64,000 nucleotides of DNA from positions 558,001-622,000 of the forward strand of contig NZ_JAAIKB010000001.1 of NCBI RefSeq assembly GCF_011040385.1, in the 5' to 3' direction. Of the stretch, positions 1-8,522 are shown in pieces. Both the position numbers and the translations under genes were made by a program. Origin of the DNA: Falsiroseomonas algicola. Its GTDB lineage: Bacteria > Pseudomonadota > Alphaproteobacteria > Acetobacterales > Acetobacteraceae. Below the pieces are notes generated by a model. The model had not been told where the DNA came from. It did no database searches and saw only the letters and a list, made by a program, of their open reading frames with translations. Position 1 is the stretch's first letter. Each line of letters starts with the position of its first letter.

Positions 1-356
1 GGGATCGTCGCGTCCGGCGGCAGGCGATGCTCGAACAGCGCGGCCCAGCGCGGACGATGCGCGGCGGCCCAGTCGAGATAGGCGAGCGAGAGGGCGAGCA
101 TCTGGCCGGCGGGGTCACTCCCCTGCCCCGCCGCGGCGGACACCGCCGCATCCAGCAGGTCCAGCGTGCGGGCCTGCACGGCGAAGACCAGCGCGTCGAG
201 GTCGGGGAAGTGGAGGTAGATGGCGCCGACCGCGCAGCCCGCCTCCTTCGCCAGGTCACGCGCCTTCAGCGCGGCAAGTCCGCCCTTGGCGATGCGGCGT
301 TCGGCGATGTCGATCAGGGCGGCGCGGAGCGCGGCCTGGCGGTCGGCGGTGGACAT
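1..356 (-). CDS. TetR/AcrR family transcriptional regulator (3' end outside window)
   Basis: Reading leftward from the ATG at 356, the protein begins MSTADRQAALRAAL and continues through a classical TetR N-terminal helix-turn-helix (ARDLAKEAGCAVGAIYLHFP, residues about 33-52), then the start of the ligand-binding domain, and runs off the window at base 1. An in-frame ATG at 368 would add four residues; neither start has a clear Shine-Dalgarno, and 368 lies seven bases from the first palindrome. It is divergent from the membrane protein at 453, and the space between holds operator-like palindromes, so autoregulation plus control of the membrane protein is likely. The ligand cannot be told. Confidence 0.85.
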   Translation of the reverse strand, partial: MSTADRQAALRAALIDIAERRIAKGGLAALKARDLAKEAGCAVGAIYLHFPDLDALVFAVQARTLDLLDAAVSAAAGQGSDPAGQMLALSLAYLDWAAAHRPRWAALFEHRLPPDATI

Positions 357-374
357 GGAGGACAGCATAGCGCT

Positions 375-441
375 TGAACGTCGTTCATAAAACTGTTGAA
401 CGCCGTTCATGGCGATGGCATAGCGCATTAAACCTCGTTCA
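375..441. promoter_or_regulatory. Three TetR operator-like palindromes in the divergent promoter
   Basis: TGAACG-T-CGTTCA (375-387) and TGAACG-C-CGTTCA (397-409) are perfect 6-bp inverted repeats around one base. A third copy, TAAACC-T-CGTTCA (429-441), keeps the right half. Centres lie 22 and 32 bp apart, about two and three helical turns. They fill the gap between the divergent TetR gene and the membrane protein gene, as expected for TetR-family operators. Binding is inferred from position and symmetry. Confidence 0.75.
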
Positions 442-452
442 AGGAGCGCTCT

Positions 453-1580
453 ATGCATCACACCCCCACTCCGGGCGCGAAGCCCGACCTGCTGGACGGG
501 CTGCGCGACCTGGTCGTGGCCATCGCGGGCGTTGTCATGGCCTTCCTGATCCTGGCGGAGGCCAAGTGGTTCGGCCTGCCCGGACCGGTCGCGCAGGTCA
601 TCGCGCTGGCGTTGCTGGCCATCATCCCCGCCATGATCATGATCGCCCTGCCTCTGAAGGTGCTGAAGCTGGGCTGCAGGCGGGACGCGCTCCTGCCCTT
701 CGCCATCGTCCATGCGGTGGCAATCGCGGTGTCCGTGCCGGCCCTCCTCGGCCCGGGCCTGCCGACGGTGCTGATGACCTTCATGCCGGCCATCGGCGCG
801 CTGCTGCTGGTAGCGCTGAACGCCGCCCTGGCCCTGTCAGTCTGGTGGCCCGCCTTCCTCGTAGCGCGGATCACGGGGCGGCGGCGCCCGGCGCTGCTGC
901 TGGCCGCGGCCCTCCTCGCGGCCCTGTCCATCCCGCCGGGCCTCGCCTCTCGCCTCGTGGCGGAGCGGGAGGCCGTGGCCCTGCGCGCGGAGGACGTCGC
1001 CGGGCGGGTGGAGGGCGCGGCGCCGAGGCGGCTGGAGATTGCCGTGGCCTCGGTCGCGGAACGGGGCGCGCCGCAGCCCTTCCTGGATGCGCGCTGCGAC
1101 GCGCTGTGCGAGGGCCTGCTGCGCTCCGGCCAGGTGGACCGGCTGCGCATCACCTGGCAGGCGCCGGATGCGCCGCCGCGCAGCGCCATCTACGCCGCCG
1201 CCGCGCCCGAGACCTGCCGGGCGGGGCGGCCCTGCGTCGCCACGATCGAGGAGGCGGATTGGGCGCCCTCCCCCCGCGTCTCGGTGACGGAAACCACCCT
1301 GCCGGGGCCGCGCGCCGGGGACCGCCGCGGCAGCCGCCTGATGACGCGCTTCGAGGTCACGCTGCCCGATGAGGGCGGCGACCACCTGGCGGCGCGCTCG
1401 ACCATGCTGCGCGCGTCCGTCGTCACCATCCCGGCGCTGGTGGACTACAACTGGCCGGACCACCAGACGGCGGTGGTCGGCGTCTCCCGCATTCATCGGC
1501 TGATGAACCCCACCGGGGTCCGCGACATCCTCCTGAACACGCTGGGCTACGACGTGCCGCCCGATGAACGGCCTTCCTGA
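453..1580 (+). CDS. Hypothetical integral membrane protein, TetR-linked
   Basis: The protein has 375 residues, with AAGGAG eight bases before the ATG. The first about 170 residues are hydrophobic, with roughly four or five membrane segments (around residues 20-40, 45-65, 80-100, 105-130 and 145-165). The remaining about 200 residues are polar and include a CDALC motif near residue 215, so a soluble domain follows the membrane part. I recognise no family. The gene is divergent from the TetR regulator and lies downstream of its palindromes, so its expression is probably TetR-repressed. A role in efflux or envelope stress would be a guess from context only. Confidence 0.7.
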   Translation: MHHTPTPGAKPDLLDGLRDLVVAIAGVVMAFLILAEAKWFGLPGPVAQVIALALLAIIPAMIMIALPLKVLKLGCRRDALLPFAIVHAVAIAVSVPALLGPGLPTVLMTFMPAIGALLLVALNAALALSVWWPAFLVARITGRRRPALLLAAALLAALSIPPGLASRLVAEREAVALRAEDVAGRVEGAAPRRLEIAVASVAERGAPQPFLDARCDALCEGLLRSGQVDRLRITWQAPDAPPRSAIYAAAAPETCRAGRPCVATIEEADWAPSPRVSVTETTLPGPRAGDRRGSRLMTRFEVTLPDEGGDHLAARSTMLRASVVTIPALVDYNWPDHQTAVVGVSRIHRLMNPTGVRDILLNTLGYDVPPDERPS

Positions 1581-1630
1581 CCGCGCCGTGCAAGCCCATG
1601 CTGCGCGCAAGACCACCGGGAGGAACCGCC

Positions 1631-2449
1631 ATGCTTCGCCGCAGCCTGCTGGCCGCCGCCGCGCTTTGCGCCGCGCATCCCGCCTTTGCCCAGCCCGCCG
1701 ACGCCGCGACACGGGCGCAGCTGGTGCCGACCGGGCGGCTTCGCGTCGGCATCGGCGTCGGCCCGGCGGCCTCCGCCTTCTGGGCCATGCGCCAGCCCGA
1801 TGGCAGCGCGCGCGGCGTGACGGTGGCGCTGGGGGAGGAGGCGGCGCGGCGGCTCGGCGTGCCGCTCGACCTGCTGCTGCTGAACTCCTCCGGGGAGGTG
1901 GTGGAGGCCGGCGCCATCGCCGAGCCGCGCTGGGATCTGTCCTTCATGCCGGTCGATGCGGAACGCGTGGCGCGGCTGGATTTCGGGCCGGACTACTACC
2001 TCTCCACCAGCACCTACCTGGCGCCGGCGGGCAGCCCGCTCGCCAGCGTCGCGCAGGCGAACAGCGCTGGCATCCGGATCTGGGGCGTGGCCAACACCAC
2101 CACCATCCGCGCCAGCCAGCGCACCGCGCCGCAAGCCACGCACACCGCCGCCGCGAGCCTCGACCAGGTGATGGCCGCCATCGCGCGGGGCGAGGTCGAT
2201 GGCGTGGCGCTCGGGCGCGAATCGCTGGACAGCCTGCTGCCGCGGCTGCCGGGGGCGCGCATCCTGGACGGGCATTTCCATGCGCTCGGCACCGCCATCG
2301 TCGTGCCGCGCAACCGGCCGCTGTCGCAGGCCTGGGCCACCGCCTTCATCGAGGCCGCCAAGACCGATGGCACGGTGCGGCGCGCGCTGGATGCCATGTC
2401 CATCACCGGCCCGGTGGCGCCCGCGGGCAGCCGGACGGCAGGGGCGTGA
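1631..2449 (+). CDS. Periplasmic solute-binding protein, amino-acid ABC type (SBP_bac_3-like)
   Basis: The 272-residue product starts MLRRSLLAAAALCAAHPAFA, a clean Sec signal peptide cleaved near residue 20. I chose the ATG at 1631 because GGGAGGAA lies just upstream and the signal begins there; an in-frame ATG at 1598 lacks this. The mature part reads as a family-3 binding fold: RLRVGIGVGP at its start, then a WDLSFMPVD segment and a second lobe with alternating strands and helices. No permease or ATPase gene is adjacent, so it is either an orphan binding protein or serves a transporter elsewhere. The substrate cannot be told. Confidence 0.75.
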   Translation: MLRRSLLAAAALCAAHPAFAQPADAATRAQLVPTGRLRVGIGVGPAASAFWAMRQPDGSARGVTVALGEEAARRLGVPLDLLLLNSSGEVVEAGAIAEPRWDLSFMPVDAERVARLDFGPDYYLSTSTYLAPAGSPLASVAQANSAGIRIWGVANTTTIRASQRTAPQATHTAAASLDQVMAAIARGEVDGVALGRESLDSLLPRLPGARILDGHFHALGTAIVVPRNRPLSQAWATAFIEAAKTDGTVRRALDAMSITGPVAPAGSRTAGA

Positions 2450-2538
2450 ATCCTGTTGCAGCGGCATGACAGGCTGGGATAGACCCCGCGCCGGTTGAGC
2501 AAGGCGAAAGCATCGTTCGAAGGGAAGGACCCCGAACC

Positions 2539-2967
2539 ATGTCGATCGCCACCGTGCTGCATCACAAGGGAAATGCCGTCATCGCCGTCCGGCCGGACAC
2601 GCCGGCGCGGGATGCCGCGCAATTGCTGGCGGGCCATGGCATCGGCGTGCTGCTGGTGACCGATGGCGCCGGGCGCGTGCTCGGCCTGCTGTCGGAAGCC
2701 GACATCGTCCGCGCCGTCGCGGTCCGGCCGCGTGGCGTCGCGGGGCTCGATGCCGCAGCGCTGATGGTGCGGGACCCCCTGACCATCGGGCCGGAGGCCT
2801 CCATCCCCGCGGCCATCGACCTGATCGCGGAAAGCGACCAGCGGCACCTGCCCGTGGTGGATGGCGCAGGCGCGCTGATCGGCGTGCTGGGCCTGCGGGA
2901 CCTGGTCCAGCATCGGCACGCCGCGAATGGCGGGCGCCTCGCCGCGCCGCGTGCCTCGATGCACTGA
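2539..2967 (+). CDS. CBS-domain pair protein (first of two)
   Basis: This 142-residue cytosolic protein is two CBS motifs in a Bateman module. The first covers roughly residues 12-62 (GIGVLLVTDGAGRVLGLLSE) and the second about 75-130 (RHLPVVDGAGALIGVLGLRD). AGGGAAGGA lies before the ATG. Such stand-alone modules bind adenine nucleotides and act as sensors for partner proteins. It is followed about 120 bp later by a paralogue with the same architecture and the same HHKG/TSHG-V-I-A-V opening, which suggests tandem duplication. The partner is unknown. Confidence 0.88.
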   Translation: MSIATVLHHKGNAVIAVRPDTPARDAAQLLAGHGIGVLLVTDGAGRVLGLLSEADIVRAVAVRPRGVAGLDAAALMVRDPLTIGPEASIPAAIDLIAESDQRHLPVVDGAGALIGVLGLRDLVQHRHAANGGRLAAPRASMH

Positions 2968-3089
2968 CCGCGGATTTATTCGATCCGCGGCACGAATTCG
3001 CCCCGCCTCAACATTGCGAAAGCGTGAACCCTCCCGATATGCGCCGAGCGGAGGGGAACGCACACCAGGGACCGGCGCAGGGAGCGCTC

Positions 3090-3536
3090 ATGACCATGAC
3101 CATCGAAGCCGTATTGCGGCTGACGAGCCATGGGGTCATCGCGGTAACACCGGAAAGTCCGGTGGCGGAAGCAGCGAGGTTGATCGCGGCGCACCGCATC
3201 GGCGCGGTGGTGGTGCAGGACCGCGGCGGCAACGCGATCGGCCTGCTCTCCGAATTCGACATCGTTCGCATCGTGGCGGAACGCCGCGCCGGCATTCGCG
3301 GCCTGGCGGCGGAGGATGCGATGCGGCGCGCGCCCATCTCCATCCTGCCTGACAGCAGCGTGGCCGATGCCATCGCCCTGATGGCGGAGGGCGATCTGCG
3401 CCACCTGCCGGTCTGCGCGGCGGATGGCAGGCTGCTCGGCCTGGTCGGGCTGCGGGACCTGCTGCGCCATCGCGACGCGGTGCTGCCGCCCGTCGCGGCG
3501 GAAGGGCAGGACAATGCCCGGGCCTATGTGAACTGA
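3090..3536 (+). CDS. CBS-domain pair protein (second of two)
   Basis: The 148-residue product begins MTMTIEAVLRLTSHGVIAV. I prefer the ATG at 3090, which has AGGGAG upstream, over an in-frame ATG at 3024 that would add a low-complexity leader. Two CBS motifs fill the protein (HRIGAVVVQDRGGNAIGLLS and RHLPVCAADGRLLGLVGLRD). It closely resembles the preceding CBS gene in length and motif order, consistent with duplication. It probably binds adenosyl ligands and may form heterodimers with its neighbour. Neighbouring genes do not reveal its target. Confidence 0.88.
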   Translation: MTMTIEAVLRLTSHGVIAVTPESPVAEAARLIAAHRIGAVVVQDRGGNAIGLLSEFDIVRIVAERRAGIRGLAAEDAMRRAPISILPDSSVADAIALMAEGDLRHLPVCAADGRLLGLVGLRDLLRHRDAVLPPVAAEGQDNARAYVN

Positions 3537-3594
3537 AAGCGGCGCGGCGCTTGCTTGTCCCATGGCGCGAAAGTCGCCCGGAGATGAACGCCCG

Positions 3595-4575
3595 ATGATC
3601 ACCCGCCGCCGCCTTGCCGGCCTGCTTGCCGCGCCCGCCCTGCTGCCCGCCGCCGCGCGCGCGCAGGGCTCGGGCTGGATGCCGGACCGCCCGATCCGCC
3701 TGCTGATCGGCTTCCCGCCCGGCGGGGCCTCCGATGCCGCCGTTCGCATCATCCAGCCCAGGCTTTCGGCACTGCTCGGCCAGTCCGTGGTGGTGGACAA
3801 CCGCGCTGGCGCCGGCGGCAACCTGGCGGCGGAGGCCGCGGCCCGCAGCGCGCCGGATGGCACGACGCTCGTCTCCGCCAATATCGGCACGCTGGCGGTG
3901 AACCCGGCGCTGGTGCGGATGATGCCCTTCCACCCCGTTAACGACCTGGCGCCGCTGTCGCTGATCTTCAACGCGACCAACGTGCTGGTGGTCCCTGCCT
4001 CCCGCCCCTGGCGCAGCGTGGCGGAGCTGGTGGCGGCGGCGAAGGCTCGGCCGGATGCCATCACCTACGGCACCGGCGGCGTCGGGTCGCCCGGCCATCT
4101 CTGCGGCATCCTGCTGGACAAGATCGCGGGCACGCGCACCGTCTCCGTCCCCTATCGCGGCGGCGGGCCGCAGATGCTGGGGCTGGTGGCCGGGGAGCAC
4201 GACTTCTCCTTCTCCCCCATGGGCACCGTCACCACCCACATCGCGGCGGGCACGATCCGCGCGCTCGGTGTCAGCACCCGCGGCCGCGCGCCGGAACTGC
4301 CGGAGGTGCCGACGATGATCGAGGCCGGGCTGCCGGATTACGAGGTGCTGAACTGGGACGGCATCCTGGTGCCGCGCGCGACGCCGGCGCCGATCCGCCA
4401 GAAGCTCGGCGACGTCATCCGCCAGGTGCTGGCGGAGCCGGAGATCGTGGCCGAATTCGCCAAGCGCGGCCTGACCCCCCGCCCGACGAGCGAGGAGGCC
4501 TTCGCCGCGCAGCTCGCCGCCGACAGCCAGACCTGGCAGGGGCTGATCCGCGCCGCGGGCATCGAGCCGAGCTGA
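3595..4575 (+). CDS. Tripartite tricarboxylate transporter substrate-binding protein (Bug family)
   Basis: The 326-residue product starts MITRRRLAGLLAAPALLP, a Tat-like signal (RRR then hydrophobic stretch) ending in ARAQ. An in-frame ATG at 3562 would add 11 residues ahead of it, but GGAG sits closer to 3595. Bug hallmarks are present: RPIRLLIGFPPGGASDA, VVVDNRAGAGGNLA, PDGTTLV, YGTGGVGSPGH and VPYRGGGPQM. Bug proteins capture small carboxylates in the periplasm for TctAB-type permeases. No permease lies nearby, which is common for the many orphan Bug genes in Acetobacteraceae and Burkholderiales. The substrate is unknown. Confidence 0.93.
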   Translation: MITRRRLAGLLAAPALLPAAARAQGSGWMPDRPIRLLIGFPPGGASDAAVRIIQPRLSALLGQSVVVDNRAGAGGNLAAEAAARSAPDGTTLVSANIGTLAVNPALVRMMPFHPVNDLAPLSLIFNATNVLVVPASRPWRSVAELVAAAKARPDAITYGTGGVGSPGHLCGILLDKIAGTRTVSVPYRGGGPQMLGLVAGEHDFSFSPMGTVTTHIAAGTIRALGVSTRGRAPELPEVPTMIEAGLPDYEVLNWDGILVPRATPAPIRQKLGDVIRQVLAEPEIVAEFAKRGLTPRPTSEEAFAAQLAADSQTWQGLIRAAGIEPS

Positions 4576-4580
4576 AACGG

Positions 4581-4613
4581 GAAGGCCCGGGCGTTCATCC
4601 CGCCCGGGCCTTC
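4581..4613 (+). terminator. Hairpin terminator after the Bug gene
   Basis: GAAGGCCCGGGCG and CGCCCGGGCCTTC form a perfect 13-bp stem with a 7-base loop, starting five bases after the stop codon. The tail is TCTCG rather than a long T-run, so this may also act as a 3' stabilising hairpin. Confidence 0.75.
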
Positions 4614-4636
4614 TCTCGAAACCGTAATCGTTTCGT

Positions 4637-4674
4637 CACAACCCCGGATTGCCGTTTCTCGCGCCGGGGTTGTG
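4637..4674 (-). terminator. Hairpin downstream of the DedA gene
   Basis: CACAACCCCGG (4637-4647) and CCGGGGTTGTG (4664-4674) form an 11-bp perfect stem with a 16-base loop, just beyond the stop of the minus-strand DedA gene and facing the Bug terminator across a convergent gap. There is no strong T-run on either side. Confidence 0.55.
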
Positions 4675-4679
4675 GTGCG

Positions 4680-5246
4680 TCAGGTCGGCTGGACAGCGGC
4701 GCGGCGGCGGCGGCGCCACCACCAGCGCAGCAGGAAGAAGCCGAGGACGGAGAAGGCGATGCCGCCGATGGCCCAGAAGATGTTTTCCGGCCCGAAGAGC
4801 GCGCCCAGGAACCAGCCCGCGGCGACGAAGCTGGCGGCCCAGACGCCGGCGCCGATGAAGTTCAGGATGGCGAAGCGCCGGTAGGACAGCCCGGCCATGC
4901 CGCAGGCGGCGGCCGCCACGTTGCGGATGCCATAGAGGAAGCGGAAACTCAGGATGAATCCGGTGCCGTATTTGTGCAGCAGCACCGCCGCCCGCTCGAA
5001 CGCCTTTCGCGCCTTGGGTCGCTTTTCCAGCAGCCGTGGGCCGAACTTCCAGCCGAGGTAGAACCAGCACTGGTCGCCGCAGAAGGATCCGAGCCAAGCG
5101 GCGATCATGAGCATCCAGGGGTCGATCAGGCCCGTTGCCGAACCGACGGCCGCCGCGGCGATGACGAAGGTTTCCCCCTCGAGGAACGCCCAGAGGAACA
5201 CGCCGAGATAGGCAAGCGAGCCCCAATCCTCCCAGATCTCTGCCAA
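4680..5246 (-). CDS. DedA family (VTT/SNARE-associated) membrane protein
   Basis: The product is about 188 residues with four to five hydrophobic segments. DedA signatures are present: an acidic FLEGETFVIAAAA motif near the N-terminus, GSFCGDQCWFYLGWKFG, and a basic FRFLYGIRNVAA segment. DedA proteins are inner-membrane lipid or undecaprenyl-phosphate flippases that support envelope integrity. I chose the TTG at 5246 because AGGAG lies seven bases upstream; an ATG at 5273 would add nine residues but has no good ribosome site. The C-terminus is a run of Trp and Arg. It lies downstream of, and on the same strand as, the autotransporter. Confidence 0.88.
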   Translation of the reverse strand: MAEIWEDWGSLAYLGVFLWAFLEGETFVIAAAAVGSATGLIDPWMLMIAAWLGSFCGDQCWFYLGWKFGPRLLEKRPKARKAFERAAVLLHKYGTGFILSFRFLYGIRNVAAAACGMAGLSYRRFAILNFIGAGVWAASFVAAGWFLGALFGPENIFWAIGGIAFSVLGFFLLRWWWRRRRRAAVQPT

Positions 5247-5352
5247 ACCAGCTCTCCTGCTCGTGATGAGCATGCCTGATATGCAGGATGATGAAAAGGC
5301 ATCCAAGAAGGATTAATGGCGCGTCACATTTAAGACAGATGAGGAACCGCGC

Positions 5353-8300
5353 TCAGAACTCGTAGCGCAGCCGCGCGGTGCCGCCGAGGCTGGTGACGTT
5401 GCCGCTGAACTCGCCCTCCAGCCGGCTGTGCAGGGTGAAGCGATCGGCCAGGGTCAGTTCCATGCCTGCCCCCAGCAGCGCGGCGTTGCGATCGGGCCTG
5501 GCACCGCGCGTGACGAAGCTGGTGCTGCGCTCCCCCGCGAAGTTGGAGAGCATGCCCGCCTCCCGGTCGAAGTAGTGCGCCCAGGCCAGCCGCCCGACGA
5601 GCCGCAGGTTCAGGCCGAGCGAGCGGCCGAGCATCCGGCTCTGGCCGAGTTCGTATTCGCCCCCGAGGCCGATCTCGGTCCGCGTCGTCGCCTGGCTGGC
5701 CGGCTGGACCGTCAGGCCCGCGGCAGGGGCGCTGCCGGCCACCGTTTCCGAATAGCCGTCGCTGCGGGTCCAGTGGCCTTGATAGGCAAAGGCGGGGATG
5801 GGGGTGAAGGCGCCGATCTTCGCCATCTCATAGGCCGCCTCGATCCGGGTGGACCAGGTCTGCGGCACCGTCTCCGCCCGCGCCGAGCTCGCGAGGTAGC
5901 TCATGCTCCGGCTGGTATCGGCCTCCATCCTGGTATGGCTGCCGGCGAAGCCCAGGAAGAGCGGTCCGAACCAGTGGGAGCCGAAGAGGCCGCCCTGGAT
6001 CACCTCGCCGCTCGCGCGGCCGAGCCCGCCATCCAGCGTCGCCTCCCCCTGCCCGCCGGCGAAGGCGAAGCCCAGCGTGGTGCCGGCGCCGAGCCGCATG
6101 TCGGTGCCGACGGCGCTGCCGGCATTGCGCGTCTGGCGGGTGGTGGAGCCGACGCCCCCCTCCCCGGCATTCCGCGCATAGCCGCCGATGGCGGCGACCC
6201 AGACGGAATAGGGCTGGTCGGAGGACCATTGGCCCAGCCGCAGCCGCGCGCCATCCAGCATGGAGGCCAGGAACTGGCCCGCCGCCTGCTGGCTGATGGC
6301 GGTGGGGGCGGTGCCGACCTCTCCGGTCAGCTGCCGGGCGGCGGCGCGGCTTTCACCGGCGGGGGCGTTCAGCACGCCGAAGAAGGGGCTGGCATCGCCC
6401 GGCCGTGCATCCAGCGCGGCGACGACGTTGGTCACGTTCTCCGAGGTATCGGGCGCGAGGGAGGGCGTCAGCGCCTGGGATTGCAGCACCAGCGTCACGC
6501 CGCTGCCGGTCAGCGTCACCTCCGGGTTCACACCCGGGCCGAAGCTGCCCGCGGTGGTCACGGCATCGAAGGCGCCGGTGCGCCCGCCGGCGGCATTCAC
6601 CAGCACGAAGGGCGTGTTGAAGGTGAAGCTGGTGCCGATCGGCACCAGCTGCAGCGTGCCCGCCAGCGCCGCGGTGCCGGAGACGTTGATGCGGTCTGCC
6701 GCCGCGCCCTGCACCTCCATCACGGTGACGGAGCCGGATTGCAGCACGAGGTTGCCGGCAACGTTCAGCGTGCCGATGGAATTGCCCGGCGCGATGCGGC
6801 CCGCGACGGTGGTCGGGCCCACCGTGCCGTTGCCGCCCAGCAGGCCGCCCGCCTCCACCGTGACCGGGGAGGCGATGCTGCCATTCACGACCAGCGTGCC
6901 GCTGCGCACCGTCGTCGCGCCGGTATAGGTGCTGGCGCCGGAAAGGGTCAGGCTTGCGCCATTGTCGATCAGCAGCCGCCCGCCCGTCCCGGGCTCCGCG
7001 CCGCCATCGGTGATGGCGCCGGCGAAGGTGCCGGCCCCGCCCGTGACGGTCAGCAGGTTGCCGCCGAGCCGCACCGTCCCGGCGCCGGACAGCCCGGCGA
7101 TGCTGGTGCCTGGCAGGGTGGCGCCGGAGATGTCGAAGGTGCCGCCCGCGCCCACCGTCACCGCGCTGCCCGCCAGCGATCCGCCGAGGTCGAGCAGCAG
7201 CGATCCGCCCTCGATCACCGTCGGGCCGGTGAAGCTGTGCGCGGCCGTCAGCAGCAGCGCGCCGCCCCCCTGCTTCAGCAGCCCGCCAGCCCCGCTGATG
7301 GTGCCGCCATAGCTCACCGTGTCCGACCGGTTGAAGCCGAGCGTGGTGCCCGCCGCCAGCGCCACATTGCCCGCGATGCTGCCGGTGGTGCCGCCATTGC
7401 CGACCGTGAGCGACCCGCCCTGGAGCGTGATGGCGCCCGACAGGCTGCTGGTGCCGGTCAGCACCCGCGCCTCGCTGCCCGCGAAGGTCAGGCTGCCGGG
7501 GCCGGTGATGTCGACCGGCAGCGCGCCGCCGGCGACGTTCAGGATGGTCAGCGTGCCCGGCCCGAAGGTCTCGATGGTGCCGCCGGTGGCGGAGAGCGTG
7601 CCGAGGGTGAAGGCCGCCATCGGCGCCGCGGTGCCGCCCATGCGCAGGGCACTGCCCGCCACCAGGTTGACCCGCGCGCCGTCGCCGGTGGCGTTGTCGA
7701 AGACCTGCACGGCGCTGCCGCCGCCACCCAGCGTGATGGTCGCGGTGCCGAGCGACCCGTTCGACGCCACGCGCAGCAGCCCGCCCGCCGCCATGCCGAT
7801 GGTGGCGTTGCCCAGCGTCGCGGTGCCGGCCGGGCCCGTGACGTTGACGTCGATCGACGTGGCGTTGGTCACCGTCGCGCTGCCCAGCGTCGACGCGCCC
7901 AGCAGCGCGATCGGCACCCCATCGATGCTGGCGGTCCCGGCGGTGGCGGTGCCCGAGAGTTGCAGCAGCGTCGGCCCCGCCGTGCCGCCGCTGACCAGGG
8001 CATTACCCAGGCTGGCACCGTTCTGCAGCAGCACGCGCACCGGGCCACTCGGGTTGACCGGACTCAGCAGCAGGCTGGGCGCGAAGTCGGAGGCATTGGC
8101 GATGCCGGCACCCGACAGGGTCAGCGCGACATCATTGCCGAAGCCGCCATTGAGCTGGATGGAATAGGCCGGGGCGCCGGCTTCGAAGGACAGGCTGCCG
8201 AAGCCGAGCGACCGGTCCATGGACAGGGCCGTCTCCGGCGCCGTGCCGAAGCTGGCGGTGCCGGTCGGCACCGAATCCGGCGTCCAGTTGGAGCCGGAGC

Positions 8301-8418
8301 CGAGGTCGTTGTTCAACCCGCCATTCCAGGTCCCGTCCTGGGCCATGGCTTCCGTCGAGACGATGGCCAGGCACCCCAGCAGGGGCGCGACGCCGCCAGC
8401 CATCCGACGCCCCGCCAT
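5353..8418 (-). CDS. Autotransporter with passenger-associated repeats and C-terminal beta-barrel
   Basis: The product has 1021 residues. A signal peptide covers about residues 1-26 (ending EAMAQ). Residues about 30-680 form a Gly/Ala/Thr/Ser-rich passenger with many short beta-helical repeats and typical autotransporter-associated strand motifs (SGASTYTGATTVRSGTLVV, GGLLGGNGTVGPTTVAG). The last about 290 residues read as a type V barrel with alternating strands and end in aromatic Phe (RLRYEF). It is thus a type Va surface protein, probably adhesive; no protease or lipase catalytic motif is visible. Low-complexity composition gives long spurious open frames on the other strand. GGGGGAAG precedes the ATG. 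Confidence 0.92.
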   Translation of the reverse strand: MAGRRMAGGVAPLLGCLAIVSTEAMAQDGTWNGGLNNDLGSGSNWTPDSVPTGTASFGTAPETALSMDRSLGFGSLSFEAGAPAYSIQLNGGFGNDVALTLSGAGIANASDFAPSLLLSPVNPSGPVRVLLQNGASLGNALVSGGTAGPTLLQLSGTATAGTASIDGVPIALLGASTLGSATVTNATSIDVNVTGPAGTATLGNATIGMAAGGLLRVASNGSLGTATITLGGGGSAVQVFDNATGDGARVNLVAGSALRMGGTAAPMAAFTLGTLSATGGTIETFGPGTLTILNVAGGALPVDITGPGSLTFAGSEARVLTGTSSLSGAITLQGGSLTVGNGGTTGSIAGNVALAAGTTLGFNRSDTVSYGGTISGAGGLLKQGGGALLLTAAHSFTGPTVIEGGSLLLDLGGSLAGSAVTVGAGGTFDISGATLPGTSIAGLSGAGTVRLGGNLLTVTGGAGTFAGAITDGGAEPGTGGRLLIDNGASLTLSGASTYTGATTVRSGTLVVNGSIASPVTVEAGGLLGGNGTVGPTTVAGRIAPGNSIGTLNVAGNLVLQSGSVTVMEVQGAAADRINVSGTAALAGTLQLVPIGTSFTFNTPFVLVNAAGGRTGAFDAVTTAGSFGPGVNPEVTLTGSGVTLVLQSQALTPSLAPDTSENVTNVVAALDARPGDASPFFGVLNAPAGESRAAARQLTGEVGTAPTAISQQAAGQFLASMLDGARLRLGQWSSDQPYSVWVAAIGGYARNAGEGGVGSTTRQTRNAGSAVGTDMRLGAGTTLGFAFAGGQGEATLDGGLGRASGEVIQGGLFGSHWFGPLFLGFAGSHTRMEADTSRSMSYLASSARAETVPQTWSTRIEAAYEMAKIGAFTPIPAFAYQGHWTRSDGYSETVAGSAPAAGLTVQPASQATTRTEIGLGGEYELGQSRMLGRSLGLNLRLVGRLAWAHYFDREAGMLSNFAGERSTSFVTRGARPDRNAALLGAGMELTLADRFTLHSRLEGEFSGNVTSLGGTARLRYEF

Positions 8419-8522
8419 GACCCGCTTCCCCCGAGATGCCCGCGTGAAGGTATATAAAGTATTGCAACCCGGGGTAGCTTAGGCACAGCAGGCGTCGAAG
8501 GTTAACCAGATTCGGCAGGCCG

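Noticed and set aside
6700-8300. Repeated short motifs suggesting a CRISPR or satellite array
   Set aside because: The repeats are degenerate codon-level repeats of the beta-helical passenger of the autotransporter, with no spacer structure.
5428-8457. A very long plus-strand open frame (about 1009 codons) opposite the autotransporter
   Set aside because: It is Arg/Gly/Ala-rich with no domain, lies antisense to a clear autotransporter with signal peptide and barrel, and such frames are expected where third positions are almost all G or C.
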